Shown in pieces: positions 34,836 to 45,884 of a stretch of DNA of 64,000 nt; positions within the stretch are counted from its first letter, which is position 1; the number at the start of each line of letters is the position of its first letter. The stretch spans positions 67,287,501-67,351,500 of the forward strand of contig NC_069362.1 in the NCBI RefSeq assembly GCF_021730395.1. Direction: 5' to 3'. Both the position numbers and the translations under genes were made by a program. This DNA comes from Mercenaria mercenaria (taxonomy: Eukaryota > Mollusca > Bivalvia > Venerida > Veneridae). A model generated the notes under the pieces. The model had not been told where the DNA came from and made no database searches. It saw only the letters and a list, made by a program, of their open reading frames with translations.

Positions 34836-36600
34836 GGCCTCCTTTAATAAGAAGGTTGTTTTGATTAGGCATTTAAGAGAAATGTTGAGAGTGTATTTGT
34901 GTAGTGAATGTTCTCAACTCTCATGATTTGTAGACTGGGTGAAATTGATCGGAATGGGTCGTGGACGTGGTGCAATAAATCATTTCAGAGTCCTTATGAC
35001 ATTCTTTAGGAAGGTGCTTTAAACATAACAGAAAGTACGAGTACCCTCACGGAAACTGCCAGGCGATAAACAAGGAGAGCTGAACGCACATGGCATGCGA
35101 TTATGACAAGTAAAATAAAATTTACCGACTACAGACAAACCATTAAAAATAGGGAAGATAATTATTATCCCCTGGGGATTTAGGCAGGATATTGCCTTCA
35201 ACCATTAGATATAGCGTGCACTATTCTAAAAGAAGTTGCGTAAAGTAAACAGGGCAACATCAGTTATGAAAATACAGGATGCGGTGTAAGCTACTTGATA
35301 AAAAATCACTTTTGTATTGCTTTGATGTCTGATTCCTGAGTTTTAGAAGATACGTTAGAAAAATGTATCGTTGTCTAGCCTAAGTTCGCGGATAGTGTAA
35401 GTTCGTGGATTCCTCATCACATATGACGTCACACTCCTGCTTTGACGCACGTGAGCACTTGCTTACAGAAAATCCGCAAGTAAACACAAACTTTTGACAG
35501 CCACCAAAAAAGTCAAAATAAGAGGTTTTAACAGGTAAGAATACAAATAAAAGCCCAAGCATGCAGAAATACCTTATATTTACTAATCCTTAATTGCTCC
35601 CAATTTATAATCCCCTTAAATACTATTGAAAGACATTTTTATTTCCAAAATATCATCTCGTCTGTTTTGCTTATATTCTATCTTGACAACCTTGTTTTGG
35701 TTTTGACAATATCTCGTGGGCACATAAACTGATAACGTCATCCACGTACATTGTACTGTACGAAAATGAAAGTAGGTTAACTAAACTGACAGACATGCAT
35801 GTTTTGTTCTGCATATTTTTTGAAGGTTTATGGTATTTTTCATGCTTTTTGCATGTCTTTTAAAAGGATATAGATTAAATATTTAATTGTAAATATACAT
35901 TTGTTGCTGTTTGCTAATTTTATTCAATTATGAAACGATTGTTTCTTGTATCCACGAACTTTGACCAGACAAGGATACGACACGAGTTCGATGACATATA
36001 ATCTAATATCTTTGTCTTGGAATGCTTAAAGTAAGGATCCCTGAATGCAGCTTATTTACAATGCTTTGTACCAGGTTACTGTTTTATTACCAATCCTGTA
36101 ACGTGTTTTTCTTCAATTGTATGAAATTCTATTTTACTATGCTTTGGAGAGGAAGCCTCGCAATCAATTAAAATATGATTTATAGAAAGCAAGGCTTTAA
36201 CATGGTTCCAATTAAATATCTCAGATGTTTCTGAGTTTAATATCATGAAGTTAAGTGTTGTAAATAGTGTGAATCCTCAAAAACTGCTTCAGATTGGACA
36301 CGCACAAGTTCAAGTTTGAGAAAATGCTACACCCTAAAGATAAAATGTTGGTGATAATTTACATGTTTAACCGATTACAATATCAATCGTTATTTTAAGG
36401 CTTTATGACATCTTTCAACCCGTGAACAATTCAAAAGTTCATGTCACAAAAATGTCATTCAATTTATTCATTTGATACTCTAAAATACATCTTATAAAAC
36501 TTAGAATTTGCCGTTTTAAAAATTATTGCTAAATAGTTAACCATGTTCAACCAAGCATGGTCCTGATTTCTATCAGTAAGGTACTTGGAAAATATTTAGA
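34836..36600. other. Non-coding stretch
   Basis: No exon or known element was recognised. Short open frames here lack splice or homology support. Confidence 0.35.
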
Positions 36601-36604
36601 AATG

Positions 36605-37015
36605 TACATACAATGAAGATTTACAGTCTGACAGCTGTCGGTGTTGCACGTTGACACCAATTACATTTCTAGGAACTGTAACCATCTGACACTTTTATAT
36701 ACATTAGACTAAGTGCATTCCTTTACACAGATTAAATACATTTTGATAAACTGTAGATGCATTTCAACTTTAAGTTAGCTAACTATTTACAAATCGCTTC
36801 ATATTTCGATTTTTATACAAAGACATTGTCTGATAAACTTTAAACGAAAACCGATTTATACGTTCCTTGACGCTGGCTTTTTTGTGGCATTTTGGGGGGC
36901 CTTCATTGTTTCAAGTGCGAAGCCTTTTTGTGCGCAAAACTGCATTCAATGATTTTCGTGAACATTATCTCTTTGACGCCTTCGTTTACAGCAGGAACAG
37001 AGAGGTTAACGGAAG
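36605..37015 (+). repeat. Right copy of the diverged 400-bp duplication
   Basis: Partner of 32455-32870 at an offset of about 4.15 kb, in the same direction. No signal-peptide-like frame follows this copy. Confidence 0.55.
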
Positions 37016-38854
37016 AAACCTTTTGTTACATCATCCACCGAATGAAGTTAAACATACCGCGAAGTAAAGGCAATATTATATTTACGGAATGAATGACATT
37101 ATAGTTTTCATTAAATTTATTTCAAAATATTTTCCTTAAATAAGCCTTTAGTATCCTACAACCAAACTATCTTACTCAGCATTATTATTAGACCTTAATC
37201 ACGGTCACGGACATGGAAATATAAATGTAAACGTACTCTGTACTTCAGTCAAATTTGGGGGGTTTTCTCAAACATGTTTAAGGAATCATGGTAACTTGTT
37301 GTACTTAGTGTGATTGAGAATATGTATAATCATAATAATAGCGCATTTTCTTTTATATTGTGTAGAGGTAAAGTTTAACCCTGCAAAGCTGCATGCTGTA
37401 TATGCTTACAGAAAAACACAGATCTTTTACGTATTGTAATTGTGGGAAAGGGCGAGTTGTTCTAAAAAATCCAAAGATACACAAGGAATTGAAAAAGAAA
37501 GGGATATGAATAGAAATTTAAAAAATAACTGACGGTTGGTGTAGGAGTTTAATAGGAGGTTAAAGGTCGGGTGTGTTTGGGAGAATACTAAAATATAAAA
37601 AGAAGATAAAACTTATTTATTTGTTGTCTCATGTTTTGGTGGTCAGGGTGTAAGAGGATTGAGGTAAAAGGATATTTAGAAACAATGACGCGGCCTGTAA
37701 ACACCGGATCTACATATTTTTGATGGCTAGCAAGGTAGTGGAGGAAATTGCTAATAAATGATACTTCCGAGGGGGCTCTTAGTAGTAAAAAAGACTACTT
37801 TCTGTAACAATCTTGGAATGTTATTTCAATTAAACGTGCAATATAGTTCTAATCATAAATGACTGTAACTTACATTTATGAAGATCGATTTTCAGAGGTT
37901 TTCTGTTTAACGTTAGCGCTTTTGAGAGTAGCGAAGCCTTGCTTCACTATAAGACCGATATTCATTTTATGCTCTTCAGTGAAATACTGAAATTTATTTT
38001 ATGCTAACTGATGAAATATTGTGTTTTATCAGTGAGATATAATCCATATCACCCACTGCATATCACTCACTACATGTAGGCCTATAGCTTTCAGGCGCGT
38101 AGCTGCTTTTACGCAGATACGTAGTGAAGATCTGGCAAGCATACACAATTAAACTGGCTAATTTATTTGGTTGCAGCAAGAAGGCTATATCATGCACGGA
38201 GATTGCTTCATACGCAATCATTGCTTACTTTGTATTTTGTTTGAAGTACAGTAAACTGAACGGTAATAGCACACTGGTTTATATAATTAGTTGATTTAAC
38301 GTGCATTGAAATTCACCAATAATTGTCCTTGTAGTTTTATAACAATTTAAGTACAGTCATTACCCTACTGTTTGATTGCTTATTTTGTAATAATCCTGAC
38401 CATGTGAAAAATTACATTCATACGCCGTCTGTGCTAACGGTTTAATTAAAGAGTCACATTTCTTTATATATTTTATATATGTATAAAATGTTTTATGTAC
38501 TTGTTTTTCATTCTGTTCTGCATATACGTTTTTAACCATGACTCATGGATCAACGAAGGGGTTTATGTTAATCGTATCGTAAAAAGGAGCCAATGAGATC
38601 CATTCCTTTATGTCACATGGTTATATGAACCAATCGCTAGCTGAATAGTCAGTCTTTATTTAGTTGCGGAAACTGTTAGATGTGTTTCAATTTCGTTTAG
38701 CAAAAGTGTATTTAAATTGGGTTAAAGGCAGTTTTATGCAGATAATTTAATGGTGATGAAGCTTTTATGTATTGACTTAACTTTTAAATACAATTTACGC
38801 CTGTTTTAAGTCGCGACCACCGGAGCTTGGATAACTTTCTTTGTGTACGCTAGT
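37016..38854. other. Non-coding stretch
   Basis: AT-rich, with nothing recognised. Confidence 0.35.
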
Positions 38855-40010
38855 ACATTAGTCCATATTAATGATATATCAAATGACATCTCTTCAAATA
38901 TAAGGCTGTTTGCCGACGACTGTGTTTGTTATAGGGAAATTAAAACCAGCAGGACTGTTTGGACCCGCGTCATACCAAAGACGTAAAAAATGGTACTAGC
39001 AGCTTCCTCGCTTGGCGCTCAGCATTACGGGGATAGTGCTAGGACTGGTCAGCCCGGTGTCAGTATAATGTGACTGGGTGGTGTATCATGCCACGTGTCT
39101 ACGGCGTGATATTCCAGTGAGGCAGCACTATAAAGTTGGGCATTGTGCTCACTGCTACAAGTATATGACTGAAAAATTGTTGAAAAAGACGTTAAACCCG
39201 AACACACACACACACACACACACACTGTTTGAACCTACAATCAGATAATAACAAACTTGGTAATTGGGCCAAATCTTGGGGTATGAGATTCCAACCTGCT
39301 AAATGTAATATGATGACGCTTACCAGAAAGAAAATACCATTAAATATAACTACACTTTTGGTGGAATAAGTCTTGAATTTCTGACATCTATTCAATACCT
39401 AGGAGTACACATTACAAATGATTTGAACTGGAATAAACATATCAACGAAATCTGCAACAAAGCATATAGAACCCTAGGATTACTAAAAAGGAATTTATCT
39501 ATGTGTCCCCGTGAAGTTCAAGCCTACAAAGCATTAATTCGTCCAGTTTTGGAATATTCTAGTTCAGCGTGGGATCCACATCAGATGTATTTACAAGTTA
39601 GAAAACGTCCAAAAAAGATCAGCTAGATTTATTTCTTCCAACTACAGTTACGAACCTGGTTCTATGACGAAAATTTTAAGTGAATTGGAAATTACTCCGT
39701 TGGTAGAAAGAAGAAAGCAAAATAGACTAATCCTATTTTGCAAAGGACTCAATTCTATGGCAAATCTTCCACTTGATAACCTGCAACGACCATCTCGTTT
39801 TACAAAGAATATGCATAGTGATCATTTCAACAGAATTTATGCAAGAACTAATACATTAAAATACAGCTTCATTCCAAATACAGTCAGTGACTGGGACTCT
39901 CTACCTCCGGATTTAATCAGTAAATACATGACAGCAACCAGTCCAGTCTCCACATTTATATCAGCAGTCAGGGGGAGGTGGGTGAATTCTAAAATCTTAA
40001 CAACTTGACG
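38855..40010 (+). pseudogene. LINE reverse-transcriptase 3' part, interrupted by a SINE
   Basis: The sequence reads 'HINDISNDISSNIRLFADDC', with the intact FADD catalytic box of RT. After the inserted SINE it continues as 'NNKLGNWAKSWGMRFQPAKC', then 'SIQYLGVHITNDLNWNKHI', 'AYKALIRPVLEYSSSAWDPH' and 'IPNTVSDWDSLPPD'. This is the thumb and C-terminal end typical of Jockey/CR1-group LINEs. It is 5'-truncated just before the FADD box and has frameshifts near 38950 and 39600. The stop at about 40006 matches the usual end of ORF2. No poly-A tail is obvious. Confidence 0.85.
38954..39230 (+). mobile_element. 5'-truncated SINE inserted in the LINE, with 7-bp duplication
   Basis: The SINE body (38961-39223) begins 'gacccgcgtcataccaaaga' just after where the tRNA head should be. 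It continues through 'gcttggcgctcagcattacg' and ends 'gttgaaaaagacgttaaacc' plus a (CA)n run. 'actgttt' stands on both sides (38954-38960 and 39224-39230) as target-site duplication. Removing the insert rejoins the LINE RT reading, which proves the nesting order. Confidence 0.88.
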
Positions 40011-40180
40011 CAGGCGCGGTGAGTAAATGTTTCATTATGTTTCACCGTAACCAATCAAGATCAAAATCTAATCGGATCACAAGGTTGATCAGGGAGAGCG
40101 AAATGTAGGTCAATCAACAAATTCCAGCGGCTATATTTAGATCTACTGGAGTGATCACGTGTTTAGCCAGGGGTGTCAAA

Positions 40181-40800
40181 ATGGCAGACCGTACGATAAA
40201 AATTCAATTGTTTGGACATTCTTTTGTGGAACGTTTAAAGGATTTTGTTATGAATCAAGAAGATTTTCCTTCAAATTTGAAATTACGTGCGAGTCCTTTA
40301 GTGCAGTATTCTGGTTTCGGAGGGGGACATGTACATACATTGAAACAAAATTTGGACGTGGTTCGAGATTTCAAGCCAGATTTGGTCGTTCTCATCATCG
40401 GCACAAATGATCTTTCATCAGTAGACAAGTCCCCAAATTCGGTTAGTGCTGCAATTATGGATTTAGTGGACACTTTGTTGTTTATTGAGCAGGTACGGTC
40501 AGTCATCGTTTCCTCCATATTATTCAGAAAGCTGAACAATCAACATAATCGTCATGCGGTGGACATTCCTTGGTTCAACGAGTTTACGAAACAAATGTAC
40601 TTCTTGAATCAAAGATTAAGGATTGTGCCCACCAGCGAGTGCGTTACTGGGTACCCAAAGGTTTCTGGTCGGGCGAGGCTTTAGCAGAGGTTCTAAGTAG
40701 TGATGGGGTCCATTTCTCGTACAAAGGTCAACAAAAGCTGTACAACAACATCCGAGCTGCGGTGGTTGCGGAGTTGAAGGCTAGCCAGCTAGGCTGTTAA
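40181..40800 (+). mobile_element. SGNH-hydrolase region of the Ngaro/DIRS-type fossil
   Basis: SGNH/GDSL hydrolases are esterases with a Ser-Gly-Asn-His set of catalytic residues. The region begins 'MADRTIKIQLFGHSFVERL', where GHS takes the place of the block-I GDS. It includes 'VLIIGTNDLSSVD' (block III GxND) and ends with 'DGVHFSYKGQQKLYNNI' (block V DxxH), so all key residues are recognisable. The region is broken. The role in the element is unknown; lipid or acetyl-ester hydrolysis is a family-level guess. It lies in the same direction as the RT. Confidence 0.75.
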
Positions 40801-40986
40801 GATATGTATATTTTCATCATTCATGGCACCTATATTTATTTCTGTACAATTTACAGTAGAGATTACACATTTAATGGCACCTACACATAGTGGCATACAT
40901 AACATGAATTATTATTGTAATTTTCACAGATAATACCAATCTTTGTTTAACCTTCATGGTTATCTATATGGCTATATTTAGTGTGC

Positions 40987-41445
40987 ACTGCTTGAGAGTA
41001 TTTACTATTCGGCAGTTTCCATTTATGGTGTTGGGGATTGATTTGCCTTATTTAAGTCATTATACTTATAAACCCATGAGTATAAGTGCTTGAGAGCGTA
41101 GTTACACTATTCGGCATGCATATACGCTATATAACGGTTTATTACTGTTAGCTTTTCTCATAGGGTTCTGGTGCAATTGTTTGCACAAATTTTCATGCTT
41201 GAGAGTGTTACCACACTATTCGGCATTGCCTGTTGGCTTTTCATACTCGGTAGTGCAATTGTTCACGTAATTTCACAATTTACTGTTTGAGAGTTTTGAA
41301 GTTTTCAAAAACTATTCGACAGTATTTCTGATGATGCTGCCTACCCGGGTATATAGATATTATGGTAGCAGTTGAGGTTATACTGAATATGTCTGAGAGA
41401 AACGTTCCACTTTCGGCTGTCTGTGGGGACAGTTTCTATTCGACA
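40987..41445 (+). ncRNA. Array of five covarying hairpins (candidate structured RNA)
   Basis: Hairpins at 40987-41016, 41086-41117, 41195-41226, 41281-41324 and 41390-41445 share a left arm core '(Y)TGAGAG' and a right arm core 'CTATTCG(R)'. The flanking stem bases differ between copies but stay paired: ACTGC/GCAGT, ATGC/GCAT and TACTGT/ACAGTA on the outside; GTA/TAC, GTGT/ACAC, GTTTT/AAAAC and GAAAC/GTTTC on the inside. The core keeps the same T-C and G-A mismatches and G-T pairs in all five. The array lies between the SGNH and Gag-like regions and has no coding signal. Confidence 0.7.
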
Positions 41446-41672
41446 GAACAGATCGATATTATGTTACATTTAATGAGTTACCTTAATAAATAGGCTTATG
41501 GCAACGTGCAGTTTACGATACTTATTACAGTCTTATTGCATGAATCCACTGGTGTAAGTTTATTGGTTAAGTAAATATATTTTAAACCACAGGTGCTGAA
41601 TATTTTATAATTGATAGAGGCATGGTCATTTTTAAATTCAAATTTTCATACAATTATAAATAAGGAAATTCA

Positions 41673-42830
41673 TTGTTTCAGATGAGGGCTAAACGGAAAG
41701 CAATAGCCACCACATCATCGTGTCCATGCTGTCCACCAAAGGCCAAACAATCTAGACAGCAGACAGGGTTGGAAACAAAAACCACCAACTCCAATGTTAC
41801 TAACGGTGTTACCACACATACAGTTAACACGCGCAGTGGACACAAAAATGCTCAAGTTAAATATAATAGGCATAAGGAAACGCAACATGATTTAGTTGTT
41901 CCTCAGGTTACAATAGATCAGTCAAGAAAAAACAAACGAACCAAAAAGACTAAGAAAAACGGTGCTAGCACCACAAATAATCAGGAGATTCACAAGTCAA
42001 ATGACTCTGGTCCCAATCATTTAGGTATGCCAGAGCATCAGGATGTTCAGCATCAACAGATAAACCTAGTGGAGGCTCAACAAAATGACTTTGATCCATA
42101 TGTACCTCCATACAGTGATGAGGGAACTGAGGATTCAGAATATTCCGACGGGTCAGAGGAGGAAGTTGGGCAGTCTGTAGGGGAAGCCATTAACCACCAT
42201 GTCAGGGACATTTTTTCTGGAGGTAATAGGCCTCTATTGGTTGAACCGATTTCAACAACTATTCAGTCTCAGATTCCGCGTAAAATTCAGAAAAGTATTT
42301 GGGCAAATAAGTACATAGATACGGCAGTCTTATAACCATTACAAGATTCAGATTTCAAAACAAAAAATTTACCCTTCATGTTGATCATTTTAATCATTTT
42401 AGTTTTGTTTCACAGCAAAAACCAAGAAAATTCACTTCGATCGAAATGTGGACCACAGCCTTTTTGCGGTTTTGCGCAATATATTCGGTTAGGTATCCCG
42501 AGGAGACTCCCTGCTTTGATGAAATATGCAGAGATTGTTAGGGATCTCGCACTTAGGCATTCGGGCTTGGCATGGCAGCAGTATGACATGCAGTTCCGAT
42601 TGTTGAGGGAACAGGAGGGGTTTCCTTGGGATAGGTTACATACGGAATTCTGGTTAATGGCCTCTTGCCAAGGTTCTCAGCCTTTTCGTTCCTTTCGGAA
42701 TTACCAACAGGGGGGACCCCGCAACACACAACACATAAATAAATTTCGGCAATGGGTATTCCCCAACAAATTCCTCGAAAAAAACATGCTGGGTGTAGAA
42801 TAGTAGAGGGGGCAACTGCAATTTCACAGG
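41673..42830 (+). mobile_element. Gag-like region of the Ngaro/DIRS-type fossil
   Basis: The first part is Lys/Arg/Gln-rich with a Cys cluster ('SCPCCPPKAK'), then strongly acidic ('EGTEDSEYSDGSEEE'), a low-complexity make-up often seen in Gag-like ORFs of YR elements. The following part ('LRHSGLAWQQYDMQFRLLR', 'FHTEFWLMA'-like) resembles the Gag or linker segment that precedes RT in DIRS-group elements. It is broken. No zinc knuckle was seen. Confidence 0.55.
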
Positions 42831-42949
42831 ATTCCGGCATCCTCACATCTGTGGGTACTGCAGGGGTTAACACCATGCCGTCGCATGTTCTTTCAGTAGT
42901 AAAGAGCAGGCCGCAGCAGCAGGACCAACTGTCAATTCAAAGTCTGCCC

Positions 42950-44537
42950 CTTCCCTTTTTAGGCCAAACAAAAAATAAAGTGGTTACACCAGTTAAAATC
43001 GAGAAATTACTGTTTCACTTGCTTGGTCACCAGCACTATGGGTATTTGGTTAAAGGTTTTTCACAGGGATTTGATATTGGTTACATTGGTCCTAGACGTC
43101 CTGTGGAATGCAAAAATTTAAAATCTTGCTACGAATTCCCTTCAGTTATACAACAACATATTGAATCGGAGTTAGCATTGTCGCGCATTCAAGGTCCTTT
43201 CAAAGTAAAACCTTTTCCCAATTTTCAGTTAAGTCCAATAGGTTTGGTTAAAAAGAAAACTCCTGGTCAATATCGATTTATTCAAAACCTAAGTCACCCA
43301 AAAGGTAACTCCTTCAATGACTTCATTCGACCAGAATTAGCTATGGTCAAGTACATGTCATTCGATGATGCAGCATTACTGGTCCGTCAGCTGGGCCAAG
43401 CTTGTTACATGGCCAAAACCGATATTGCAAATGCTTTCAGAATCATTCCTATTCGTCCAGAGGACCATGAATTGTTAGGTTTCCAGTTTGGGGATGCATA
43501 TTATTACAATGTATGCCTGGTTATGGGTAGCTCATCTTCATGTGCCATTTTTGAAACTTAGTTCAGCGATTCAATGTATCGCACAGGTTAAACTGCAGAT
43601 TCCACACATCGTTCATATTTTGGATGATTTTCCGCTCTTAGCTAAGACATATGACGATTGTCAAAAGGCTCTTTCAACTTTCTTACAATTTTGCGATGAG
43701 ATGGGTATTCCAATTAAAGCCGAGAAAACGGAGTACCCTGCCCAGGTCATGTCTTTTATGGGTTTAGAGCTAGATTCGGTTGAGATGGAAGCCAGATTAC
43801 CTAATGATAAATTGTACAAACTACGCACACTCCTGCAACAGTATACAAAGCGTAGGAAGGTCAAACTAGTGGAACGACAATCCCTACTTGGTTTACTTAA
43901 TTTTTGTTGTAGTGTTGTCTTGCCAGGGCGTTCTTTTATGCGCAGATTGTCCGAGCTTACTAAAAAGTTAAAAAAAACTCATCATCGCATCTCACTGACA
44001 GCAGAGAGTAGGCGGGACATTCGGGCCTGGCTTCTCTTCATTTCACATTTCAATGGTAAAAAGCTTTTGTTGGATTTCAAGTGGGTGACAGATAAAACGT
44101 TACACCTGTTTACAGATGCAGCAGGGGCTTTAGGTTATGGGGCTATTTATAGCTCACACTGTTTTTTTGGAAGCTGGCCTTCCCATCTGGTACATCACCA
44201 GATCACATTTAAGGAATTGTTTCCAATTGTTCTTTCCTTAGAAATCTGGGGTCCGCAACTGATGAATAAATGCATTATTCTTCATTCAGACAATGAAGCT
44301 GTGGTATACAAAATTAACATGCAATCTAGTAAGGATAAATACATTATGGTTCTAGTCAGACGCCTGGTATTAGCATGCATGAAAAACAATATTCTTGTGA
44401 GAGCCGCTCACATCCCGGGTAAGGCCAATACTTTACCTGACTTACTTTCCCGTTTGCAGACAGACAAGTTCCGGGCTTTATCCACAGCAATGGACGACAT
44501 GCCATCAGTAGTCCCGGAACATCTGTTAGAAATTTGA
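42950..44537 (+). mobile_element. RT and RNase H region of the Ngaro/DIRS-type fossil
   Basis: RT motifs of the DIRS group are clear: 'LSPIGLVKKKTPGQYRFIQ', 'MAKTDIANAFRIIPI', 'YYYNVCLVMGSSSSCAIFE' and 'HILDDFPLLAK', the last carrying the DD catalytic pair. RNase H follows with 'LFTDAAGALGYGAIY', 'ELFPIVLSLEIWG', 'ILHSDNEAVVYKINMQSSK' and 'HIPGKANTLPDLLSRLQ'. RT thumb and RNase H are well preserved. The region is broken at about one place. Confidence 0.85.
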
Positions 44538-44539
44538 AC

Positions 44540-45200
44540 CGTTCTGTCCACAAAATGTTGGATTCCTCTATAGCACCTGCAACAGCTAATAGTTGTAAGA
44601 ATGCTTTACGGCACTATAACCGCTATCAACAACCCGAATATGTCAATTTATTGTTTATTGACATGACAGGCAATTCAAGGGTTCGTCTATCACATCCATG
44701 GTCTCGGCATTAGCCTATGTTCACAATATTTGTGATAGGAAAGATCCTACACAAGCATTAGTGGTTAAGAAAATCTTATTTGGTCTGCGTAAAATTCAAA
44801 ATACAGATAAAAGGTTACCAATTTCTTATGACATCTTACGGCAGATAGTTCAAGTTTTGCTCTAGGTTATGGTCAACTCCGAATTACGCTTACTGTACCA
44901 GACTATGTTCGTAGAAGCTTTCTTTGCTTTGTTACGTATAGGGGAAATTTCGGGGAACCGCAATTCAATATTATTGAAAAATGTCAGTTTCCAGTATCCT
45001 ATGAAGGCATCTTTAGTCTTGGTCAGCTTCAAACATTCCCAAGGGGTGTCAGCTACAGTATCGGTTAAACTTCACAAAAATAAGAACACATGTCCGGTGC
45101 GATTATTGCATAAATACATCACCAGTTGCAATCACACCACAGGAACGTTAAAATATGTCAATGAGCATGTCAGAATAAAAACAACCAAGGCCTTCTTGTG
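44540..45200 (+). mobile_element. Tyrosine-recombinase region of the Ngaro/DIRS-type fossil
   Basis: The SAM-like N-terminal core ('SIAPATANSCKNALRHYNRY') is followed by the catalytic-domain start 'FVEAFFALLRIGEISG', with the family's first Arg in 'LLRIGE', and then 'LVSFKHSQG' and 'CPVRLLHKYI'. The C-terminal R-H-R-Y box end decays near 45200. It is broken in a few places. In this class the recombinase replaces the integrase. Confidence 0.75.
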
Positions 45201-45285
45201 ATTAATCGTCTAATTTACCACGGTTCAGAGTTCAGATGGGTAGGAATTGAACCACGAGGGCACTCGAAGGCCTTGATTATTTGAT

Positions 45286-45423
45286 AAATGTTATATGGCA
45301 GCGTGTGTGACATTGATATTGTCAACCCGAGGGCAGAATGTCATTAGAGGCGAAAGCCGAGTGGTAACATTTTGTTTCGAGCTTTGACAATATCAGTGTC
45401 ACACACGCTGCCATATGATATTT
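45286..45423. mobile_element. Foldback element with 40-bp inverted arms
   Basis: The arms at 45286-45325 and 45384-45423 are inverted copies ('atatggcagcgtgtgtgaca' against 'tgtcacacacgctgccatat') with three or four mismatches, around a 58-bp centre. It starts about 85 bp after the recombinase fossil, so it is either an independent MITE insertion or part of that element's terminal structure. Confidence 0.7.
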
Positions 45424-45425
45424 AT

Positions 45426-45780
45426 TTTATTATACCAAACAAAATGAAGTAGATCTACATAAAAAAGTAAAAAGAAAAGTTTTTAATTCATTTAATTCAA
45501 ATGTTTTATCTTTTCGTCTGAATTGTCTGTTTACACATTGAACAGTGACGTCACTACTATATGTGTACAAGGGAGGCAATCATTTCATGATTTGGCTGAA
45601 AACATTGAAGCAGTTATTTGCCCTTATATGACATTCAACATATCAGCGCGGTCACATGACCTGACAGTCACTTTCGCTCGGTCACGTGTCAGAAAGTTTG
45701 AAAATGTTTTCGATAGTCATAATATCTCTTTTATGGGTAATGGGATTTTATCATTGTAGACAAAAGTGAGGTATAATAAA
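45426..45780. mobile_element. Possible small MITE with 11-bp inverted ends
   Basis: 'tttattatacc' (45426-45436) is matched by 'ggtataataaa' (45770-45780). Inside is a second inverted pair around 'cggtcacatgacctgaca' and 'ctcggtcacgtgtcag'. It has no coding capacity. The short AT-rich ends make this tentative. Confidence 0.35.
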
Positions 45781-45884
45781 GTCATTTAACAAACTGCTAA
45801 TATCCTAAGTGCCACTCCATCGTTATTTTAAATTTGTTTCTATGATAATAAAGGCATTTATTTAAGAAATAATTTATAGCAAAA

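Larger units (their letters stand above)
40150..45200 (+). mobile_element. Ngaro/DIRS-type (tyrosine-recombinase) retrotransposon fossil
   Basis: Parts in order: an SGNH-hydrolase region, five hairpins, a Gag-like region, RT plus RNase H, and a tyrosine recombinase. No protease, integrase or LTR-style ends were seen, which fits YR retrotransposons. The extra SGNH hydrolase is, from memory, a feature reported for some Ngaro elements, so Ngaro is favoured over DIRS1-like. The copy is broken in about five places but unusually complete in its parts, so its age is moderate. Split or inverted terminal repeats could not be identified. The ends are approximate. Confidence 0.8.

Noticed and set aside
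39192-39395. Minus-strand frame of 67 codons
   Set aside because: It crosses the (CA)n tail of the SINE and the opposite strand of the LINE RT.
42553-42876. Minus-strand frame of 107 codons
   Set aside because: Shadow of the plus-strand Gag-like and RT regions.
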